Assembly (NCBI GenBank): GCA_903866425.1
Contig: CAIPNN010000210.1
Location: 1 to 6,936 of the forward strand
DNA: 6,936 nt
DNA from: an uncultured Actinomycetes bacterium
GTDB lineage: Bacteria > Actinomycetota > Thermoleophilia > Miltoncostaeales > Miltoncostaeaceae
Direction of reading: 5' to 3'
In this document: one piece after another, positions 1 to 4,498 of the stretch
How positions within the stretch are numbered: the first letter of the stretch is position 1
How the letters are laid out: every line of letters begins with the position of its first letter
Program-made: the position numbers and the translations under genes
Notes under the pieces: generated by a model
The model's input: the letters and a program-made list of their open reading frames with translations, nothing else
What the model was told of the DNA's origin: nothing
Databases searched by the model: none

Positions 1-78
1 ATGAGCCGGTGATGATGGATTTGCGGCCCCCGCAAATCCCGATCACGTTTCGCCGAATAGTCCGAGCCCCCGATCACA
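1..78. mobile_element. Possible terminal end of an IS21-like insertion sequence (truncated by window edge)
   Basis: This stretch has no supported gene. Read on the minus strand, a segment beginning TGTGATCGGG at about position 78 is followed by a second GTGATCGGG (46-38), so a 9-bp direct repeat recurs with a 31-bp period, and then by a strong hairpin. IS21-family elements are known to end in TG...CA and to carry several short repeats near each terminus; this arrangement resembles that, with the element extending left out of the window. The plus-strand ATGAGCCGG plus TGA at 1-12 could be the last codons of a gene inside it, but the frame cannot be verified. No transposase is visible, so this is an inference from the end structure only. 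Confidence 0.3.
17..39. repeat. Perfect 10-bp inverted repeat with a 3-nt loop
   Basis: The arms GGATTTGCGG (17-26) and CCGCAAATCC (30-39) are perfectly complementary around a CCC loop. The structure would form a stable hairpin on either strand. No T-run follows it on either strand, so a classic rho-independent terminator is not supported, although a hairpin-only terminator for the minus-strand peroxiredoxin/YciI unit, or for a plus-strand gene entering from the left, is possible. It may instead belong to the end of a mobile element. Confidence 0.7.
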
Positions 79-105
79 GTTGCCGCGCAGGCCGGGCAAG
101 GGGCG

Positions 106-393
106 CTAGGACTGAAGCGCAGCGGCTCCCGGGACGGCCATGACGACGTCGTACTCGCGCACGTCGTACTCCGCGACCTTCTCGATGAAGTACGGGTCCT
201 TGGCGATGATCGCGTCCACCTCGTCACGTGTGACGCCGGTGGCCACGATCAGCCCGCCCTGAAGCGGTACCTCACGCCCGGCCGCGATGAACACGCCGGC
301 CTGCGCGTGTTCGCGAACCCAGTCGCGGTGTGCGTCGAGGTGTGCCTCCACCTCGTCAATCGGCTTGAGGTACCGCCCCAGCAGCAGGAACAT
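106..393 (-). CDS. YciI-family protein
   Basis: A 95-residue protein of the YciI (YCII-related) family, small cytoplasmic proteins with a dimeric ferredoxin-like alpha+beta barrel. The start MFLLLGRYLKPIDEVEAHLDAH matches the family's opening beta strand and the helix carrying the conserved His (here H22 or the nearby H18). The middle GVFIAAGR (33-40) and GGLIV (46-50) fit the second and third strands, and DPYFIEKVAEYDVREY (66-81) matches the family's DPF-type motif and last strand. The length is typical. It follows the peroxiredoxin by only 6 bp on the same strand and is probably cotranscribed with it. The family's general function is uncertain; a few members are dehydratase- or dehalogenase-like enzymes. 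I cannot name a substrate. The ATG at 393 is the only start that gives the full domain, and the ribosome-binding site is weak, which fits coupling to the gene upstream. Confidence 0.85.
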   Translation of the reverse strand: MFLLLGRYLKPIDEVEAHLDAHRDWVREHAQAGVFIAAGREVPLQGGLIVATGVTRDEVDAIIAKDPYFIEKVAEYDVREYDVVMAVPGAAALQS

Positions 394-399
394 CGGTGA

Positions 400-858
400 C
401 TAGGCCTTGCAGGCGCCGAGCGACGCGATGAGGCGGTCGGCGTCCGGGGTCTCGGGCGGGGCCACCTGGTCGACGTCGACGATCACGCCGTTGGCGTCGA
501 TGACGTAGGTGCAGCGACCCGAGATGCCGGCCTGGTCCATGTACACGTCGTACGCCTGGGCAACCGCACCCTTGGGGTGGAAGTCGGCGAGGAAGTGCAC
601 GTTGTTGGCCTTCATCTGCTCCTTGAAGGCTGCGAGGGTCCACTTGCTGTCAACGCTCACGCCGATGACCACGGCACCCGCGTAGGGCGAGTCGTCGGCG
701 GCAATCGCGGTGAACCAGTCGGTGCACACGGGCGAAAAGGCCAGCGGGTAGAAGTTGAGGTACACAGGCTGACCGCGGAACTGCGAGAGGGTGACCTCTT
801 CGCCATCGCTGTTGGCCAGGGTGAAGTCCGGTGCCTCGGTGCCGATCTCAAGCGCCAT
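400..858 (-). CDS. Peroxiredoxin (AhpE-like, AhpC/TSA family)
   Basis: A 152-residue thiol peroxidase that would reduce hydrogen peroxide, organic peroxides or peroxynitrite in the cytoplasm. It has the thioredoxin-fold peroxiredoxin layout: APDFTL (9-14), then the active site PLAFSPVC (38-45) with C45 as peroxidatic cysteine, GVSVDS (66-71), and GRCTYVID (114-121), where R115 is the usual catalytic Arg. The PLAF sequence resembles the mycobacterial AhpE type, a 1-Cys group. Ser42 replaces the usual Thr of the PxxxTxxC motif. Two further cysteines, C116 directly after the Arg and C150 three residues from the C-terminus, have no clear textbook resolving role. The ATG at 858 is chosen because a good AGGAGAG site lies 5 nt upstream and the domain begins at once; the open frame continues upstream to 1002 with non-homologous sequence. 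Family is certain, reductant unknown. Confidence 0.93.
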   Translation of the reverse strand: MALEIGTEAPDFTLANSDGEEVTLSQFRGQPVYLNFYPLAFSPVCTDWFTAIAADDSPYAGAVVIGVSVDSKWTLAAFKEQMKANNVHFLADFHPKGAVAQAYDVYMDQAGISGRCTYVIDANGVIVDVDQVAPPETPDADRLIASLGACKA

Positions 859-977
859 GCGTGCTCTCCTGCTTTCTCGGGGTAAACGACGCTGGCAGGC
901 TAGCGGCCGCGGGCCTCTGGTGGGGTCTGCAACGCACATCTCGCCGTGGCCGCCTGCCCTGTGGCTATGTTTCCCGC
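859..977. promoter_or_regulatory. Divergent intergenic region between peroxiredoxin and the small membrane gene
   Basis: This 119-bp gap must hold promoters for both directions. On the plus strand, TATGTT at 966-971 is a plausible -10 box placed 6 nt before the ATG at 978. No purine-rich ribosome-binding site precedes that ATG, so a leaderless transcript is possible; I see no convincing -35 box. On the minus strand, TTGCAG and TAGCCT occur but 24 nt apart, too far for a standard sigma-70-type promoter. No clear operator palindrome was found. Confidence 0.35.
864..870 (-). promoter_or_regulatory. Shine-Dalgarno site of the peroxiredoxin gene
   Basis: AGGAGAG on the minus strand, 5 nt before the ATG at 858. 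It decides the start of the peroxiredoxin against longer upstream alternatives. Confidence 0.75.
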
Positions 978-1196
978 ATGGCCCCCAGCCCCGACAACGC
1001 ACGCCGCCGCCGGCCCTCGGGCCCGCCCGTGGGCGGCTGGGGCTTCGGCGCCAAGGGCATCACCTCGGGGTTCTGGATCGGCCTCGTCGTTGCGCAGGTG
1101 CTGCTGGCCATACTCCTGCTGGCTGAGGCCTACACCGGCTACGGCGTGCTTGTGGCCATCCTGGCCTTGGCGGCCGCGGTCAATCTCGTTCCGTGA
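978..1196 (+). CDS. Small two-helix membrane protein
   Basis: A 72-residue protein of unknown function. Residues 1-30 are polar and basic (NARRRR at 7-12, then a Gly/Pro-rich stretch). They are followed by two hydrophobic segments, about 32-49 (FWIGLVVAQVLLAILLLA) and about 55-72 (ends AAVNLVP), joined by a very short EAYTGY turn. By the positive-inside rule the N-terminus should be cytoplasmic, giving a hairpin in the membrane. The frame is open further upstream, but the residues before this ATG do not look like protein, and no ribosome-binding site supports an earlier start. Its TGA overlaps the GTG of the next small gene, so the two are probably one operon. I do not recognise a family. Confidence 0.65.
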   Translation: MAPSPDNARRRRPSGPPVGGWGFGAKGITSGFWIGLVVAQVLLAILLLAEAYTGYGVLVAILALAAAVNLVP

Positions 1197-1369
1197 GCGG
1201 TGACCCGGAGGCGCTCGCCGAGCTCCTCCGCGCGGCACGCCCCGATGCCGAGCCATTTGATCTGACGCCCGATGAACTGGACGCCGTGATTGCCGAGGTG
1301 GGTGGCAACCCGGACGATCCTGCGCTCATCGGTGCCGCGCTCGTCGCCTGGGAGCAGATGCTGGCCTAG
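1193..1369 (+). CDS. Small acidic hypothetical protein, GTG start
   Basis: A 58-residue protein starting at a GTG that overlaps the upstream TGA (GTGA, 4 nt), the usual layout for translational coupling. The sequence begins MSGDPEALAELLRAARPDAE, continues FDLTPDELDAVIAEVGGNPDD and ends GAALVAWEQMLA. It is strongly acidic, rich in Ala and Asp/Glu, has no membrane segment, and is predicted to be mostly helical. Codons end almost wholly in G or C, like genuine genes here, and the frame stays open exactly from the coupled start to a TAG at 1367-1369. I do not recognise the family. It may be a soluble partner of the membrane protein encoded just before it, but that is inference from gene order only. 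Confidence 0.6.
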   Translation: MSGDPEALAELLRAARPDAEPFDLTPDELDAVIAEVGGNPDDPALIGAALVAWEQMLA

Positions 1370-2028
1370 GTGCTGACCAGGCCGCCGGGTGTGGCGGCGA
1401 GGTCAAGCCGATGGGCCAGTGCAACCGCCAGGGCCTGCTCCACCACATCGCGGTCAGCGCTGCCACCCTCGCCGGCGATTGACGTGGCCACCACATCGGG
1501 TGCCCCGCATGCCGACATGATGCGGAACCACTCCAGGTCGGGATCACGGTTGAGCCCGATGCCGTGCATGGTGACGCCCTCGGCCACACGGATGCCGACG
1601 CTGCCGACCTTGCGTCCCTCGACGTAGGTGCCCATGCGGTCGTGGTCGGATTCCGCTGCCGGCACCCCGCAGGCGTGGCACGTGTCGGTCATGGCGTCCA
1701 CAAGCGCTTCGACGAATCGCCGCACACCGCGCCCGCCACGCAGATCGCTCAGCACATAGCCGGTCACCTGCCCGGGGCCGTGCCAGGTCATCTGGCCGCC
1801 GCGATCGGTGGCCACGCAGGTGGCCCCCATGCCGGCCAGCACCTCGTCGGTGATGAAGAGGTCCTCGCGCGTTCCATGCCGGCCGTAGGTGTACACGGGG
1901 TCGTGCTCCAGCAGCCAGATGACCGTGGGTGCATCGCCCGATCGCACCAGGTCGGCAAGTCGACGCTGCTCGTCCCACGCCGGGATGTATCCGATGCGGT
2001 CGGTGTGGGCGAGCAGGGCGGGGCGCAT
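1366..2028 (-). CDS. lipB: Lipoyl(octanoyl) transferase
   Basis: LipB moves the octanoyl group from octanoyl-acyl carrier protein onto the lipoyl-domain lysine of enzymes such as the E2 encoded just upstream; LipA then adds the sulfurs. With the ATG at 2028 the protein has 220 residues, usual for the family. The signature DRGGQMTWHGPGQ lies at 75-87, and GRKVGSVGIRV with VTMHGIGLN (from about 138) gives the catalytic Lys at K140. The catalytic Cys is C174 in SACG. The ATG forms a TGATG junction with the stop of pdhC; a GTG one codon earlier (2031) would also couple (GTGA) and cannot be excluded. No clear ribosome-binding site is seen, so translation probably relies on ribosomes finishing pdhC. 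The stop overlaps that of the convergent small gene on a shared CTAG. Confidence 0.96.
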   Translation of the reverse strand: MRPALLAHTDRIGYIPAWDEQRRLADLVRSGDAPTVIWLLEHDPVYTYGRHGTREDLFITDEVLAGMGATCVATDRGGQMTWHGPGQVTGYVLSDLRGGRGVRRFVEALVDAMTDTCHACGVPAAESDHDRMGTYVEGRKVGSVGIRVAEGVTMHGIGLNRDPDLEWFRIMSACGAPDVVATSIAGEGGSADRDVVEQALAVALAHRLDLAATPGGLVST

Positions 2029-3497
2029 CACACCAGCAGTGCGGCGGGGTGCTCCAGCAGCTCGGCGATGCGGGCCAGGAACGTCGCCCCTTCGGCGCCG
2101 TATGCCACCCGGTGGTCCACCGACAGGGTGAGCGTCATCACCTCACGCACCACCACGTGGCCGTCCACCACCACGGGGCGCTCCACCGACCGGCCGACCC
2201 CGACGATGGCGGCCTCGGGCGCGTTGATGACCGCGTGGAAGCGGTCGACGCCGAACATGCCGAGGTTGCTCACCGAGATTGCCGAGCCCTCGAGCTCGTC
2301 GGGCCGGAGCTCACCTGCGCGGCCACGGCGTGCCAGGTCGCGCACCTCGGCCGCGATCTGCGGCACGCCCTTCTGGTCGGCGTTTCGCACCACGGGCACG
2401 ATGAGGCCGCCGGGCACAGACACCGCCACCCCGACGTCGACTGACTGCGGCACCACCAGGTCGTCGCCGTCGAGGCGCGAGAGCATGTCGGGGCGCTCAC
2501 GGGCGGCCATGGCCACCGCGCGGATGACCAGATCATTCAGGCTTGGCCGCTGGTCTTCCGGCAGTGCCACGCGCAGGTCGGCCCGGGCGGCCTCGAGGGC
2601 CGTGGTGTCGATGTCGCGCTCAAGGGTGAAGTCGGGCACCGCGTGGGCGTCGGTCATGCGACGGCTGATGGTCTTCTGCAGCTTGGTGAGGGGGGTGCGC
2701 CTGCCGGCGGGCCAGTCGCCGCGTGGGACGGGCGGGGGGAGCTTTGGGGGTACGGGCTGCGCTGGGGCTGCGCCGCCGAGCGGGGGTGCGCTTGACGGTG
2801 GGACCCCTGTCCCACTTGGCGCCGCCGGTCCGTCTTCCGTTGACGCACTCTCGGCGGAGCGGGTTCCCGGCGGTTCCACCCCTGTCGGGGCGCCAGCGAT
2901 CACGGCCTCGACGTCGTGCTTGACGATGCGGCCGCCCGGGCCCGTTCCGGTGACGGTGGCCAGATCGATGCCGTGGTGTGCGGCGATGTTGCGGGCGAGG
3001 GGGGATGCCGGGATGCGGTCACCGGTGGGGGGTGCCGTTCGTGCCGGTGGCGCAGCTGCGGCCGGGGTCGGTGGGGCCGGTGGCGGCACGGGCGCAGCGG
3101 CTGTCGGTGTGGCTGCCGCGATCGTGTCTGCGGTTCCGTCGTCCGTGGTCGGGATGCCTGTGGCGACTGTGTCTTTATTTGGCGCCGCCGGTCCGTCTTC
3201 CGCCGACGCAATCTCAGTGGAGCGGGTTCCCGGCGGTTCCACCCCTGTCGGGGCGCCGGTCGGGGCGCCGACACCAATCATCGCGATCGGTGCCCCGACG
3301 TCGAGGGTGTCGCCCTCCTGGGCGATGATGGCCAGGGTGCCGTCGTTCGGCGCCTCCACGGTCATCGTGGCCTTGTCGGTTTCGATCTCCACCAGCGGCT
3401 CGCCCTTGGCCACCTGGTCGCCGTCGGCCTTGAACCAGTGGAGGACGGTGCCCTCCTCCATGGTGTCCGACAGCTTGGGCATGAGCATCTCGGGCAT
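2028..3497 (-). CDS. pdhC: Pyruvate dehydrogenase E2, dihydrolipoamide acetyltransferase
   Basis: The 489-residue core enzyme transfers the acetyl group from its lipoyl arm to CoA. Domains in order: one lipoyl domain (1-76) with the modified lysine K42 in ETDKATM; an Ala/Pro-rich linker (77-162); the E1/E3-binding domain (about 164-200, SPLARNIA...GTGPGGRIVKHDV); a second linker (201-265); and the catalytic domain (266-489) with DHRVAYGA at 461-468. H462 is the catalytic His. Position 466, usually Asp in the DHRxxDG motif, is Tyr. Each linker carries a near-identical 26-residue block (81-106 and 202-227). The ATG at 3497 is chosen because AGGGAG lies 7 nt upstream, it overlaps the pdhB stop (TGATG), and the lipoyl domain starts at once. 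The substrate is probably pyruvate, judging from the E1 genes. Confidence 0.95.
   Translation of the reverse strand: MPEMLMPKLSDTMEEGTVLHWFKADGDQVAKGEPLVEIETDKATMTVEAPNDGTLAIIAQEGDTLDVGAPIAMIGVGAPTGAPTGVEPPGTRSTEIASAEDGPAAPNKDTVATGIPTTDDGTADTIAAATPTAAAPVPPPAPPTPAAAAPPARTAPPTGDRIPASPLARNIAAHHGIDLATVTGTGPGGRIVKHDVEAVIAGAPTGVEPPGTRSAESASTEDGPAAPSGTGVPPSSAPPLGGAAPAQPVPPKLPPPVPRGDWPAGRRTPLTKLQKTISRRMTDAHAVPDFTLERDIDTTALEAARADLRVALPEDQRPSLNDLVIRAVAMAARERPDMLSRLDGDDLVVPQSVDVGVAVSVPGGLIVPVVRNADQKGVPQIAAEVRDLARRGRAGELRPDELEGSAISVSNLGMFGVDRFHAVINAPEAAIVGVGRSVERPVVVDGHVVVREVMTLTLSVDHRVAYGAEGATFLARIAELLEHPAALLV
2798..2815. repeat. Perfect 7-bp hairpin inside the second E2 linker
   Basis: GTGGGAC (2798-2804) and GTCCCAC (2809-2815) pair around a 4-nt CCCT loop, next to repeat copy A. 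On the minus strand it reads through GTGGGACAGGGGTCC, which resembles short palindromic repeats dispersed in many GC-rich genomes; that resemblance is from memory. In the protein it falls in SGTGVPPS (228-235), an unstructured linker. Confidence 0.6.
2818..2894 (-). repeat. In-frame direct repeat, copy A (second E2 linker)
   Basis: A 77-bp block beginning and ending with GGCGCC that is repeated 363 bp away (exactly 121 codons) at 3181-3257, with 72 of 77 positions identical by my alignment. It encodes E2 residues 202-227, including GVEPPGTRS and EDGPAAP, and starts just after the E1/E3-binding domain. Inside, GCCGCCGG and CCGGCGGT form a loose inverted repeat. Confidence 0.9.
3181..3257 (-). 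repeat. In-frame direct repeat, copy B (first E2 linker)
   Basis: Second copy of the 77-bp block at 2818-2894, in the same orientation and reading frame. It encodes E2 residues 81-106; 23 of 26 residues match copy A. It begins right after the lipoyl domain. At its other border the codons AAT, AAA, and ACA (3171-3179 area) end in A or T, unlike the rest of the gene. Confidence 0.9.
3247..3270 (-). repeat. 12-bp perfect tandem repeat (two units) at the lipoyl-domain/linker junction
   Basis: GTCGGGGCGCCG occurs twice head to tail (plus-strand reading). It gives the repeated GAPTGAPTG in the protein and partly overlaps direct-repeat copy B. Confidence 0.9.
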
Positions 3498-4498
3498 CAG
3501 GCCACTCCCTGTCCGATGTTGGCGAGCACGGCGGCCACCACGTCGGCCGGCTGCGGCAGGGCCGCCTGCTCCAGGTTCTTCGCGTACGGCATGGGGACAT
3601 CTGCGCAGGTCACCCGCCCGATGGGCGCGTCGAGCCAGTCGAAGCAAGCCTCGTACAGCAGCGTGGCAAGGCCCGCGCTGATGCCGTATTCGGGCCAGCC
3701 CTCGTCGACGACCACGGCATGACCGGTGCGCCGCACGCTGCTGGCCAGGGTGTCGAGATCGAGCGGCCGGAACGTACGCGGATCAATCACCTCAACCTCG
3801 ATGCCCTGCGATGCCAGTTCCTCCGCAGCCTGCAGCGCCACCCACACCATGCGTGAGTGGGCGATGACGGTGCAGTGCGTGCCGGCCCGGCGTACCGCGG
3901 CCTGCCCGAACGGGATGAGGTCGTCGGGGCCGCCTACAGGGCCCTTCTTGCCGTACAGGCCTTCGTTCTCGATGAAGATGACCGGGTCGTCGTCGCGGAT
4001 CGCCGTCTTCAGCAGGCCCTTGGCGTCCTCGGGCGTCGACGGGCACACCACCTTGAGGCCGGGCACGTGTGCGAACCACGCGTCGAGGGTCTGCGAGTGC
4101 TGTGACGACAGCTGGTGGCCGGCACCACCCGGCATGCGGATGACGATGGGCACCGAGGCCTGACCGCCGAACATGTAGTGGATCTTGGCCGCGTTGTTCA
4201 CGATCTGATCCATCGCGAGGATCACGAAGTTGACGGTCATGATCTCGACGACCGGCCGCAGCCCCGCCATGGCGGCCCCGATGGCCATGCCGGTGAATCC
4301 GGCCTCGGTGATGGGCGTGTCCACCACGCGCTCCGGACCGAACTCGGCCAAGAGGCCACGGGTCACCTTGAACGCGCCATCGAACCCGGCGATGTCCTCT
4401 CCCAGCAGGAACACGTCGGGGTCGCGGGTCAGTTCCTCCCGCAGCGCCTGGTTCAGCGCGTCGCGGTAGGCAACCGGCTTGGCGGGGTCGGTGCTCAT
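3497..4498 (-). CDS. pdhB: Pyruvate dehydrogenase E1 component, beta subunit
   Basis: A 333-residue subunit that pairs with E1 alpha to form the alpha2beta2 decarboxylase, which uses thiamine diphosphate to convert pyruvate into an acetyl group passed to the E2 lipoyl arm. Seen motifs: GEDIAGFDGAFKVTRGL (33-49); TPITEAGFTG (61-70), with E65 as the conserved Glu that activates the cofactor; a central NFVILAMDQIVNNAAK; RMPGGAGHQLSSQHSQ (121-136), with H134 as the conserved active-site His; PSTPEDAKGLL (153-163); and FIENEGLYGKKG (175-186). The C-terminal transketolase-like domain contains VIDPRTFRPLD (238-248) and DEGW (267-270). Length is usual. Its ATG overlaps the E1 alpha stop by 4 nt (ATGA), and its TGA overlaps the pdhC start. 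The motifs favour pyruvate over branched-chain keto acids; an acetoin dehydrogenase role is a less likely alternative. Confidence 0.95.
   Translation of the reverse strand: MSTDPAKPVAYRDALNQALREELTRDPDVFLLGEDIAGFDGAFKVTRGLLAEFGPERVVDTPITEAGFTGMAIGAAMAGLRPVVEIMTVNFVILAMDQIVNNAAKIHYMFGGQASVPIVIRMPGGAGHQLSSQHSQTLDAWFAHVPGLKVVCPSTPEDAKGLLKTAIRDDDPVIFIENEGLYGKKGPVGGPDDLIPFGQAAVRRAGTHCTVIAHSRMVWVALQAAEELASQGIEVEVIDPRTFRPLDLDTLASSVRRTGHAVVVDEGWPEYGISAGLATLLYEACFDWLDAPIGRVTCADVPMPYAKNLEQAALPQPADVVAAVLANIGQGVA
3505..3510 (-). promoter_or_regulatory. Shine-Dalgarno site of pdhC
   Basis: AGGGAG on the minus strand, 7 nt before the ATG at 3497 and inside the end of pdhB. It supports this start over the longer open frame that reaches 3647. 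Confidence 0.65.

Noticed and set aside
831..977. Upstream extension of the small membrane protein
   Set aside because: The extra 49 residues are antisense to the peroxiredoxin start and its leader, and are not protein-like; the ATG at 978 is the sensible start.
859..1002. N-terminal extension of the peroxiredoxin by 48 residues
   Set aside because: The added residues are Arg/Gly-rich with no family match, and a strong ribosome-binding site precedes the ATG at 858.
2086..2115. pdhC as a pseudogene because of the Tyr in the catalytic motif
   Set aside because: The frame is intact, the catalytic His is kept, all domains are complete, and a Tyr at this position is, from memory, normal in some E2 lineages.
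3498..3647. N-terminal extension of pdhC by 50 residues
   Set aside because: It overlaps pdhB out of frame, has Arg-rich non-lipoyl sequence, and the lipoyl domain with its own ribosome-binding site begins at 3497.
1564..3681. Very long plus-strand open frame (705 codons) antisense to lipB and pdhC
   Set aside because: It lies opposite genes with clear domains and catalytic motifs, its product is low-complexity and rich in Ser, Arg, Gly and Ala with no recognisable domain, and long antisense frames are expected where G/C-ending codons dominate.
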